Of a DNA stretch of 64,000 bases, positions 33,394-40,649 are shown one piece after another. The DNA lies in contig NZ_BMRK01000002.1 in assembly GCF_014648595.1 (NCBI RefSeq), positions 186,001 through 250,000 on the forward strand, in the 5' to 3' direction. The notes beneath the pieces are model-generated. The model did not search any database and was not told the DNA's origin. It saw only the letters and a program-made list of their open reading frames with translations. A program made the position numbers and the translations under genes. The stretch is from Nocardioides luteus. Its GTDB lineage: Bacteria; Actinomycetota; Actinomycetes; Propionibacteriales; Nocardioidaceae. Within the stretch, counting starts at the first letter, position 1; each line of letters begins with the position of its first letter.

Positions 33394-34239
33394 ATGAGAA
33401 GCGTGACCGATCGCCGTGAGCTCGCCGACTTCCTCCGTCGCCGCCGCGAGATGCTGAGGCCGGCCGATGTCGGTCTCCCGGAGGGGTTGCGGCGGCGTAC
33501 CCCGGGGCTCCGCCGGGAGGAGGTCGCCTCGCTCGCCGGGGTCTCGACCGACCACTACACCCGGCTGGAGCAGGCGCGCGGGTCGGCGCCGTCGGAGTCG
33601 GTGCTCTCCGCGATCGCGCGGGCGCTCCAGTGCGACCTCGACGAGCGCGACCACCTCTTCTACCTCGCCGGGATGACGCCACCTGCGCGCCAGGCCGGCC
33701 ACTACGTACGTCCCGGCCTCACCGCGCTCGCCCGGCGGCTGACCGACATCCCGGTCCTGATCTGCACCGACATCGGTGACATCGCCTAGCTCAACCCGCT
33801 CGCCTCCGTCCTGCTGGAGATGCCGGAGGGCTCGGCCCGCAACGTGCTCCGGCGCTGGTTCACCGAGCCCGAGTTCCGCACGACGCCGCGGGAGGACTGG
33901 GACCGGATGTCGGCCAGCCACGTGGCGGACCTGCGGGCGACGTACGCCCGACGGTCCGGCGACCCGGACGTCACCACCCTCGTCCACGACCTCCTCGAGA
34001 CCAGCGAGGAGTTCCGACGGCTCTGGGAGCGCCACGAGGTCGGCGTCCGCCGGGCCGACGTGAAGACGTTCGTCCATCCGGAGGTGGGCCCGGTCTCGGT
34101 CCGCTGCGAGGTCCTGCTCACCGAGGCGGCCGACGTGAAGCTCCTCGCCTACTTTCCGCTGGAGGGAACCGACTCGGCCGAGAAGCTCGAGCTCCTGCGC
34201 GTCATCGGGACCCAGCGGCTCGAGCGATCTCGGGGCTGA
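33394..34239 (+). pseudogene. XRE/MmyB-like transcriptional regulator interrupted by an in-frame TAG
   Basis: The frame from 33394 encodes an XRE helix-turn-helix (LADFLRRRREMLRPADVGLP, then LRREEVASLAGVSTDHYTRLEQ split) and the start of an MmyB-like ligand-binding domain. At 33787-33789 a TAG replaces the codon before LNPLASVLLEM. Intact relatives have Trp there (AWNPLA), so TGG to TAG is the simplest change. After the stop the same frame continues without error to 34239 (MSASHVADLRATYARRSGDP, EFRRLWERHEV, PLEGTDSAEKLELL). The damage therefore looks recent, or the base may be a sequencing error. It would normally control the divergent AKR gene. Confidence 0.85.
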
Positions 34240-34265
34240 CGTCGCCGGCTGACGTCTCCGGTCGG

Positions 34266-34287
34266 GGGGCTCGACAAGCTCGACCAC
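34266..34287. repeat. GGGGCTCGACAAGCTCGACCACC element
   Basis: Copy of the dispersed palindrome (core GGCTCGACAAGCTCGACC) just downstream of the broken regulator gene; its left end is altered from GGTCTCGAC. Confidence 0.6.
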
Positions 34288-34342
34288 CGGTGTGCGACAC
34301 GCCGTACGTGGCAGAGATCACGCCGGCGACCACGCCCAGAAC

Positions 34343-34356
34343 AAGAACACGTTCTA
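34343..34356. promoter_or_regulatory. KstR-like operator candidate upstream of fprA
   Basis: AAGAACACGTTCTA matches 7 of 8 fixed positions of the steroid-degradation regulator KstR motif TNNAACNNGTTNNA. It lies about 117 bp before the fprA start. Confidence 0.4.
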
Positions 34357-34430
34357 GAATTGAGCGTGAAACCCACGTGGACCTGCATAACCACCTGGTG
34401 GAACGGATTCGGAGGGTTACACGACCCCCT

Positions 34431-34449
34431 TTAGGCTTGCCTTAGTACA
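34431..34449. promoter_or_regulatory. Weak iron-box-like site upstream of fprA
   Basis: TTAGGCTTGCCTTAGTACA agrees with the DtxR/IdeR consensus at 13 of 19 positions, mainly in the left half; 24 bp before the ATG. Much weaker than the site ahead of dps. Confidence 0.25.
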
Positions 34450-34472
34450 TCCACGGAAGGTTGAACTCCCTT

Positions 34473-35816
34473 ATGCGTGACATCCGCGTTGCGATCGTCG
34501 GTGCCGGCCCGGCCGGTATCTATGCTGCCGACATCCTCACCAAGGAGCACCCTGGCGCGCGCGTCGACGTCATCGAGCGTCTGCCTGCGCCCTATGGCCT
34601 GGTCCGCTACGGGGTGGCTCCCGACCACCCGCGGATCAAGGAGATCATCAAGGCGCTCAAGCGAGTGCTGAACCAGGATGCCATCCGGTTCATCGGCAAC
34701 GTCGACTTCGGCACCGACCTCAAGCTCGACGACCTGCACCGCTTCTACGACGCCGTCATCTTCGCCACCGGCGCGATGGCCGACCGCGAGCTCAACATCC
34801 CGGGGATCGACCTGCCGCAGTCCTACGGCGCGGCCGACTTCGTCAGCTGGTACGCCGGACACCCCGACGTCTCCCGCGACTGGCCCCTCGAGGCCGAGGA
34901 GGTCGCCGTCCTCGGCGCCGGTAACGTCGCCCTCGATGTGGCGCGCATGCTGGCCAAGCCGGCCGACGAGCAGCTGACCACCGAGGTCTCCGACAACGTC
35001 TACCAGGGCCTGAAGAAGAACCCGGCCAAGACGATCCACGTCTTCGCCCGCCGCGGCCCGGCGCACATCAAGTTCAGCCCGATGGAGCTCCGCGAGCTCT
35101 CCCACTCGCCGTCGGTCGAGGTCGTCGTCGAGGAGGAGGGCTTCGAGATCGACGAGGCCGGCGAGAAGGCGATCCAGAGCCACAAGGCGACCAAGCTGGT
35201 CGCCGACATCCTCCTGAAGTACATGGAGGCGCCCGCGGGCGAGAAGCCCCACAAGATCGTCATCCACATGATGCAGAACCCCGTCGAGGTCGTCGGCGAG
35301 GACGGCCGCGTGGTCGCGCTGCGCAGCGAGAAGACCGAATACAACGGCGACGGCACCGTCTCCGGCACCGGCGTGTTCACCGACACCCCGGTCCAGGCGG
35401 TCTACCGCGCCGTCGGCTACCTCTCCGAGGCGCTCCCCGACGTGCCCTTCGACGGCGAGAACGGCGTCATCCCCAACGCCGGTGGCCGGGTCCTCGGCCT
35501 CAACGGCGAACACCTCGACGGCACCTACGTCACCGGGTGGATCAAGCGCGGACCGGTCGGCCTCATCGGCCACACCAAGTCCGACGCCAAGGAGACCATC
35601 GACAACCTCCTCCAGGACATCGACAAGCTCCAGCCGGCCGAGCACGGCTCGCCGGCCGCTGTCCTCGAGCACCTGTCCGGCAAGGGCGTCGAGTTCACCA
35701 CCATCGAAGGCTGGGAGAAGCTCGACAACCACGAGCGCTCCCTCGGCGAGGCCCAGGGCCGCGAGCGGATCAAGGTCGTCCCCCGCGACGAGATGATCCA
35801 GATCTCCAACAACTGA
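34473..35816 (+). CDS. fprA: FprA-type ferredoxin/adrenodoxin-NADP+ reductase
   Basis: 447-aa FAD enzyme that passes electrons from NADPH to ferredoxins, often for cytochromes P450. FAD motif VGAGPAGIYAAD is at residues 7-18; LPAPYGLVRYGVAPDHP is the adrenodoxin-reductase signature; VLGAGNVALDVARML near 150 binds NADPH; and GWIKRGPVGLIGHTKSDA near 355 closes the FAD site. ATG at 34473 is chosen; GGAAGG lies 12 nt upstream. The upstream gap has KstR-like and iron-box-like sequences. A clear terminator follows at 35830. No ferredoxin or P450 gene adjoins it. Confidence 0.94.
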   Translation: MRDIRVAIVGAGPAGIYAADILTKEHPGARVDVIERLPAPYGLVRYGVAPDHPRIKEIIKALKRVLNQDAIRFIGNVDFGTDLKLDDLHRFYDAVIFATGAMADRELNIPGIDLPQSYGAADFVSWYAGHPDVSRDWPLEAEEVAVLGAGNVALDVARMLAKPADEQLTTEVSDNVYQGLKKNPAKTIHVFARRGPAHIKFSPMELRELSHSPSVEVVVEEEGFEIDEAGEKAIQSHKATKLVADILLKYMEAPAGEKPHKIVIHMMQNPVEVVGEDGRVVALRSEKTEYNGDGTVSGTGVFTDTPVQAVYRAVGYLSEALPDVPFDGENGVIPNAGGRVLGLNGEHLDGTYVTGWIKRGPVGLIGHTKSDAKETIDNLLQDIDKLQPAEHGSPAAVLEHLSGKGVEFTTIEGWEKLDNHERSLGEAQGRERIKVVPRDEMIQISNN

Positions 35817-35829
35817 GGCAGACGTACGC

Positions 35830-35867
35830 AGCGGGGCCGGTCATCCACACGGATGACCGGCCCCGCT
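35830..35867 (+). terminator. Stem-loop terminator after fprA
   Basis: Perfect 17-bp arms (AGCGGGGCCGGTCATCC and its complement) around ACAC, 13 bp beyond the stop. Confidence 0.88.
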
Positions 35868-35944
35868 CCGTTGTGGGGTCATGCCTCAGCAGAGAAGGGG
35901 TTGTAGACGTCGACCCCCGTCGACGCGAACAACCCACACTCCCC

Positions 35945-35989
35945 GTCAACTCACGGTTGACGCCCGGTCATCGTCAACCTAAGGTTGAC
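35945..35989. promoter_or_regulatory. Twin 17-bp operators abutting the methyltransferase start
   Basis: GTCAACTCACGGTTGAC (35945-35961) and GTCAACCTAAGGTTGAC (35973-35989) have identical GTCAAC/GTTGAC arms around 5 bp, with centres 28 bp apart. A looser dyad (GGGTTGT..ACAACCC, with GTCGAC pairs inside) sits at 35898-35935. The second site ends 2 bp before the ATG at 35992. Confidence 0.65.
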
Positions 35990-35991
35990 GC

Positions 35992-36804
35992 ATGGGCACC
36001 CCGAGATCCGCAGCAGCACACCATCAGCGGCAGATGGCCGAGTCGTTCGGCTCTGACGCCGACCGCTACGACCGCGCGCGGATGGACTATCCCGACGAGC
36101 TGATCGCTCGGGTCCTGGAGCTCGCCCCCGGTCCCGAGGTGCTCGATGTCGGGTGCGGGACCGGCATCGAGGCCAGGCAGCTCCAGGTGACCGGCGCCAA
36201 CGTCCTCGGCGTCGAACCGGACGCGCGGATGGCGGCGTACGCACGCTCGCGAGGGCTCGTCGTCGAGGAGTCGCGGTTCGAGGACTGGGATGCCGCAGGG
36301 CGTACGTTCGACGCCGTCGTCGCCGCGCAGGCGTGGCACTGGGTCGACCCGGTGGCCGGCGCCGCGAAGGTGCGAGACGTGCTGCGTCCCGGCGGCCTGT
36401 TCGCAGCCTTCTGGAACGTCTATGACCCGCCCGCGCCGGTCGGCGACGCGCTCCTCGACGGTCTGAGCCAGGTCGCGCCCGACCTCCCCCTGGACCGCGA
36501 AGCGATGAAGCAGGCAGACAAGACGTACGAAGAGGGCGCCCGACAGGTCGGCGAGCGCTTCGTCGAGCTCGGCGGGTTCACCGAGCCGGAGCCCTGGCGG
36601 TTCTCCTGGTCGCGCGAGGTCACCCGCGAGGAGTGGCTCGACTTCGTGCCGACGCAGGGCTTCCTCACCCGTCTCTCCGCCGAACAGCGCGCACCGGTGC
36701 TGGAGCTGGTCGGCGCTGCCATCGATGCCCTCGGCCCCGGTGGCAGCTTCACCTTGAACACCGTCACGGTGGGCATCGCGGTCCCGCTGCAGCAAGAGCC
36801 ATGA
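35992..36804 (+). CDS. Class I SAM-dependent methyltransferase
   Basis: 270 residues. SAM-binding motif I reads EVLDVGCGTGIEARQL near 50-65, followed by acidic VEPDARM and the motif VVAAQAWHWVDP common to the bacterial UbiE/YcgJ-like group. The usual opening AESFGSDADRYDRAR begins at residue 15. The ATG at 35992 has no ribosome binding site because an operator-like dyad ends 2 bp away; an ATG at 36034 (MAESFGSD) is the alternative start. The methyl acceptor is unknown. It precedes the Clp-N gene by 31 bp and is probably in one transcript with it. Confidence 0.85.
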   Translation: MGTPRSAAAHHQRQMAESFGSDADRYDRARMDYPDELIARVLELAPGPEVLDVGCGTGIEARQLQVTGANVLGVEPDARMAAYARSRGLVVEESRFEDWDAAGRTFDAVVAAQAWHWVDPVAGAAKVRDVLRPGGLFAAFWNVYDPPAPVGDALLDGLSQVAPDLPLDREAMKQADKTYEEGARQVGERFVELGGFTEPEPWRFSWSREVTREEWLDFVPTQGFLTRLSAEQRAPVLELVGAAIDALGPGGSFTLNTVTVGIAVPLQQEP

Positions 36805-36835
36805 CCCAGATCGTCCGAACACCTAGGAGAACAAC

Positions 36836-37561
36836 ATGACCGACACCCCAGACCCCGCCCTCAAGGCCGTACGCCTCGACACCCTCATCGACTCGATCAA
36901 GAAAGCCCGACCCGAACCCCTGGACCAGCTGGCCGACGCGATGGTCGTCGGCGAGCACCTGGGCGAGGTGGCCGACCACCTGATCGGCCATTTCGTCGAC
37001 CAGGCCCGCCGCTCCGGCGCCTCCTGGACCGAGATCGGCACCCGGATGGGGGTGACGAAGCAGGCGGCGCAGAAGAAGTTCGTGCCCAAGGCGGGTGACC
37101 AGGCCCTCGACCCGAATGCCGGGTTCGCGAAGTTCACCCCGCGAGCCCGCACCGTGGTGGTCCAGGCCCAGGCGGAGGCCCGGAAGGCCGCCAACGCCGA
37201 GACCGGCGTACCCCATCTCGTCCTCGGTCTCCTCTCCGAGTCGGAGGGCGTGGCCGGCCACGCGATCACGGCGCAGGGCGTGACCATCGAGGCGGTACGC
37301 GAGGTGGCGACCGCTGCCGTGCCCGAGCCCTACGGTGAGGTCGGCGAGATGATCCCGTTCTCCGCCGACGCACGCAAGGTGCTCGAGCTGACCTTCCGCG
37401 AGGCGCTGCGTCTCGAGCACTCCTACGTCGGCACCGAGCACATCCTCCTCGCGCTCCTCGAGCACGAGGCCGGCTCCGGCATCCTGCACGACGCCGGGAT
37501 CGAGAAGGAGCCGACCGAGCAGAGCATCGTCGAGATCCTCAGCTCTCTGACGCTCGGCTGA
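36836..37561 (+). CDS. Clp N-terminal repeat protein with helix-turn-helix-like N-terminus
   Basis: 241 residues. The first half has GASWTEIGTRMGVTKQAAQKKF, a helix-turn-helix common in these actinobacterial proteins. The second half has two Clp-N repeats: TPRARTVVVQAQAEARKA with TGVPHLVLGLLSE, and SADARKVLELTFREALRL with YVGTEHILLALLEHE. ATPase domains of ClpC/ClpA are absent, so it is probably an adaptor or a decoy for the Clp protease rather than a chaperone. It has an AGGAGA ribosome binding site and a downstream terminator. Confidence 0.85.
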   Translation: MTDTPDPALKAVRLDTLIDSIKKARPEPLDQLADAMVVGEHLGEVADHLIGHFVDQARRSGASWTEIGTRMGVTKQAAQKKFVPKAGDQALDPNAGFAKFTPRARTVVVQAQAEARKAANAETGVPHLVLGLLSESEGVAGHAITAQGVTIEAVREVATAAVPEPYGEVGEMIPFSADARKVLELTFREALRLEHSYVGTEHILLALLEHEAGSGILHDAGIEKEPTEQSIVEILSSLTLG

Positions 37562-37597
37562 GCCTGGCGAGACGTCTCGCTACCTGATTCGAGGGAC

Positions 37598-37628
37598 CTC
37601 CAGCGCCAGCCCCCCGCTGGCGCTGGAG
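37598..37628 (+). terminator. Stem-loop terminator
   Basis: CTCCAGCGCCAGC (37598-37610) and its exact complement (37616-37628) around CCCCC, between the Clp-N gene and the secreted-protein gene. Confidence 0.85.
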
Positions 37629-37647
37629 CCCTGCTTACCTTTCGAGG

Positions 37648-38637
37648 ATGTACCGGATCATCGCCCGCCTCGCCCTCGGCATCGTCCTGGCTGCCGCGGT
37701 GCTCGTCGTCCCAGCCACGGTCACGACGCCGTCGGCAGAGGCTCGCTGCCGCCCGGCGCTCAAGTCGTTCTCGCCCGCCAGGTCGACCGTGACCGGCGGC
37801 TCCTCGACGACCGCCACCGTCCGGCTCAGCTGTCGGACCCCGAAGCGGACGAAGGTGCGGCTGTGGGCCAGCACGGGCATCCGCGTCCCGGCGTACGTCT
37901 ACGTCGCCCGCGGCCGGAGCACGGCCAAGGTCACCGTCCGGACCTCCGCGACGACGGTGCGCAGCACCGGCCGCCTCAAGGCCGTCCGCGGTCGGGTGGT
38001 GCGCCGGTCGACGCTCGTCCGCGCGGTCACCCCGTGCTACCCGACGCCGGTGCCGAAGGCGCTGTCGCTACCCGCCTATGTGCATGCCGGGCAGACCGCC
38101 ACCGGCACGGTCACGCTCGACTGCGTCGCCAAGAGTTCGCTGGCCGTGACGCTCACCTCGAGCTCGTCATGGGTCAAGGTGCCGACCTCGGTCACCGTCA
38201 CGAAGGGCCACCGGTCCGCCACGTTCAAGGCAGTGACGAAGGGCCCGACGACCGGCACGCTGCCGACGTTCAACGTGACCGTCAAGGCGATCCGTAACAA
38301 GAAGAGCGTCGCCCGGTCGATGCAGGTCAGACCGGAGATCCGCGCGTTCCGAGCGGGTGACCGCTACACCGTGAACGAGCCGCTGATGACGCCTGAGGGC
38401 AGCGAGGGCTGGGTGAAGGGCACGCTGCGGATCACCCTGGACCACCCGGCGCCGCCAGGTGGGCTCGACGTGAACAACTCCCACATGTCCGCCGGCGCGA
38501 CCTGGATCGAGGCGGAGGTCTTCCTCATCGAGTACCCGTCCGACTCCCGCGTGACCGACCGCCTCACCATCACCGATTCCAGCGGCACGGTCCTTCTCCG
38601 GGAGGAGTTCACCTATGTGGTGCACCGGGCTCCGTAG
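37648..38637 (+). CDS. Secreted protein with Ig-like repeat domains
   Basis: 329 residues with a Sec signal peptide (about 1-32, cleaving after AEA). Two similar beta-rich modules contain STVTGGSSTTATVRLSCRT and HAGQTATGTVTLDCVAKS, each with one Cys in the same relative place, then a third diverged module after about 235. The first half is rich in Arg, Lys, Ser and Thr. Ig-like, possibly cell-surface adhesive or structural. No catalytic motif. Stands alone behind a terminator. Confidence 0.6.
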   Translation: MYRIIARLALGIVLAAAVLVVPATVTTPSAEARCRPALKSFSPARSTVTGGSSTTATVRLSCRTPKRTKVRLWASTGIRVPAYVYVARGRSTAKVTVRTSATTVRSTGRLKAVRGRVVRRSTLVRAVTPCYPTPVPKALSLPAYVHAGQTATGTVTLDCVAKSSLAVTLTSSSSWVKVPTSVTVTKGHRSATFKAVTKGPTTGTLPTFNVTVKAIRNKKSVARSMQVRPEIRAFRAGDRYTVNEPLMTPEGSEGWVKGTLRITLDHPAPPGGLDVNNSHMSAGATWIEAEVFLIEYPSDSRVTDRLTITDSSGTVLLREEFTYVVHRAP

Positions 38638-38684
38638 CGACGCACGGAGGGGACGACCCGGCCGGGCGCTCCGCGGCGTCGACG

Positions 38685-39572
38685 CTAGACGCCGCTCGGC
38701 GCGAGGACGATGTCGAATCGCACCGTCGACCACGTGCCCTCGATGACTCGGCCGTCCGGTGTCGGCGTACCGGCGGGCTGCTGCTCGAACCTCTTGATCA
38801 GCGACTCCTTGACCCCGAAGACGGTGTCCTCCCAGCCGATCGGGTCGCCCTCGGGGAAGATGTGGGTCACCAGCGTGCGGCACCCCTCGTGGGTGACCAT
38901 GAAGTGCAGGTGCGAGGCCCGCAGCGGTGAGCGTCCGACCGCGGTGAGCATCTTGCCGACGGGACCGTCGTCGGGGATCGGGTACGGCGTGGGCGTCAGC
39001 CCCCAGAACCGGTAGCCGCCCTCGGCGTCGGTGAACAGGTGCGCCCGGGCCGCCCGGGAACCGGCATCGCGCTGGACGTCGTAGAGGCCGTCCTCGTCGG
39101 CCTCCCAGACCTCGATCCTGGCCCCGGCCAGCGGCTTCCCGTCGGTGCCGGTGACCGTCCCGGTGACCCAGCACGGCTCGCCGGGGGCCCCGAAGGCCAT
39201 GTCGCCGCCCAGCTCGATCGCCGGGGAGTCCTCCACGAAGAACGGCCCGAAGACGGTGGCCTCGGTCGCGTCCGCGTACGCCTCGTTGTTGATGTTGATC
39301 GTCTGCATCGAGGCGCCGAGGGTGTCGGAGAGGAGGATGAACTCCTGGCGTACGTCATCGGTAATGTGGCCGGCCTCGGTCAGGAACCGGATGGCCGCGC
39401 TCCACTCGTCCTCAGTCAGGCGGACGTCACGGATGAAGGCGTGCAGGTGACGCGTCAGCGACACCATGACCTCCTTCAGGCGCGGGTCCTCACAAGCGTC
39501 GAAGGAGGCGACGACGGTCTCGACGAGCTTCTCCTCGACCTCCTGCTGCTGGGGCGAGATCTCGGTTGTCAT
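38685..39572 (-). CDS. Hydroxyquinol 1,2-dioxygenase (intradiol)
   Basis: 295-aa iron(III) dioxygenase that opens hydroxyquinol (1,2,4-trihydroxybenzene) between its ortho hydroxyls, giving maleylacetate. The N-terminal helical linker is followed by a beta-sandwich core. Fe ligands by family pattern are Tyr164 (GLYDVQ), Tyr197 (TPYPIP), His221 and His223 (ASHLHF), the same numbers I recall for the Nocardioides simplex 3E enzyme. [19 protein letters not shown] is typical of hydroxyquinol rather than catechol dioxygenases. It starts in a TGATG overlap with the maleylacetate reductase gene, last of the monooxygenase operon. Confidence 0.9.
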   Translation of the reverse strand: MTTEISPQQQEVEEKLVETVVASFDACEDPRLKEVMVSLTRHLHAFIRDVRLTEDEWSAAIRFLTEAGHITDDVRQEFILLSDTLGASMQTININNEAYADATEATVFGPFFVEDSPAIELGGDMAFGAPGEPCWVTGTVTGTDGKPLAGARIEVWEADEDGLYDVQRDAGSRAARAHLFTDAEGGYRFWGLTPTPYPIPDDGPVGKMLTAVGRSPLRASHLHFMVTHEGCRTLVTHIFPEGDPIGWEDTVFGVKESLIKRFEQQPAGTPTPDGRVIEGTWSTVRFDIVLAPSGV

Positions 39573-40624
39573 CAGTTCTCCTCTCCCGCCCACGCGGCGG
39601 TGAGCAACGCGGTCAGGTTCTCCTCCGTGACCGGGGTGGGGTTGTTGTCGGGGATCGCGGCCAGGATCGGGGCGACCGCGGCGGCGATGCCGTCCTCGGG
39701 CATGCCGTAGTCCTTGAGCGCCTTCGGCGCCGAGAGTCGGGTACGCAGCCGAGCCAGCCCCTCCACGGCGCTCGCCGCCCCGAAGGCCGCCGCCATCCGG
39801 GTCTCCGCCTCGGGCGCGGACGGCGCGTTGAAGGCGAGCACGTGCGGGAGCACGACCGCGTGGGTCTGGGCGTGCGGCAGGTCGAACATGCCGCCGAGCA
39901 CGTGGCAGATCTTGTGGTGCATCCCGGAGCCGGCCGAGGCGAATGCCACCGCGGCCAGGTAGGCGCCGTAGAGCGTCTGCTCGACCCCGTCGACGCTCGC
40001 GGAGTCGTCGGCGACGAGCGGGAGACCGGCTGCGAGGCCACGGATCCCCTCGGCCGCGTTGACCTGGTCGATGGGGTCCACCCGCGGGCCCCACATCGAG
40101 TCGACGCAGTGGGCGAGCGCGTTGAGCCCGCTGGCGACGCTCATCTCACCGGGCAGGCTGGTCAGCAGCGTCGCGTCGTAGACGACCGAGCGCGGCAGCA
40201 CCCCGCGGTCGACACCGGTGCGCTTCGTACCGTCCGAGGTCAGCCCCCACACGTCGGTCGCCTCCGACCCGGCGTAGGTCGTCGGGACGGCCACGATCGG
40301 CAGCCCGGTGGTGAGTGCGACGGCCTTGGCGAGCCCGGTGGTCGAGCCGCCGCCGACGCAGACCAGAGCGTCGGCGCCGGCCTCGGCCGCTCGCTCACGA
40401 GCCCGCTCCGCGACCGCGACCGGCACGTGCATCACCACCTCGTCGTGGTGCAGCACGACCGGCACGTCGGCCGTCACCCGAGCGGCGATCTCGGCCTCGC
40501 GCTCGCCGGCGATGACCATCACCCGCTGCGCGCCGAGCGTCTTGACCTCGGCCGCCACCGCAGCGGCCGCCTCGCCGGTGGCGAAGCGGACCCGCTGCGG
40601 CAGCGACTCGTGCGTGAACTTCAT
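39572..40624 (-). CDS. Maleylacetate reductase
   Basis: 350-aa iron-alcohol-dehydrogenase-family enzyme that reduces maleylacetate to 3-oxoadipate with NAD(P)H, leading to the citric acid cycle. It has the nucleotide-binding [16 protein letters not shown] near 92-107, [19 protein letters not shown] near 108-126, and the metal-site helix [21 protein letters not shown] (split) near 235-255. Length is normal. It lies between the monooxygenase gene (25 bp) and the dioxygenase gene (1-bp overlap). The three-step set matches the resorcinol/hydroxyquinol clusters of Corynebacterium and Rhodococcus. Confidence 0.9.
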   Translation of the reverse strand: MKFTHESLPQRVRFATGEAAAAVAAEVKTLGAQRVMVIAGEREAEIAARVTADVPVVLHHDEVVMHVPVAVAERARERAAEAGADALVCVGGGSTTGLAKAVALTTGLPIVAVPTTYAGSEATDVWGLTSDGTKRTGVDRGVLPRSVVYDATLLTSLPGEMSVASGLNALAHCVDSMWGPRVDPIDQVNAAEGIRGLAAGLPLVADDSASVDGVEQTLYGAYLAAVAFASAGSGMHHKICHVLGGMFDLPHAQTHAVVLPHVLAFNAPSAPEAETRMAAAFGAASAVEGLARLRTRLSAPKALKDYGMPEDGIAAAVAPILAAIPDNNPTPVTEENLTALLTAAWAGEEN

Positions 40625-40649
40625 AGTTCCCCCCGTCGTCCCGAGCGGT

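Noticed and set aside
37598-37628. Riboswitch or RNA gene in the gap before the secreted-protein gene
   Set aside because: The 13-bp stem with CCCCC loop is a simple terminator; nothing else structured is present in the 86-bp gap.
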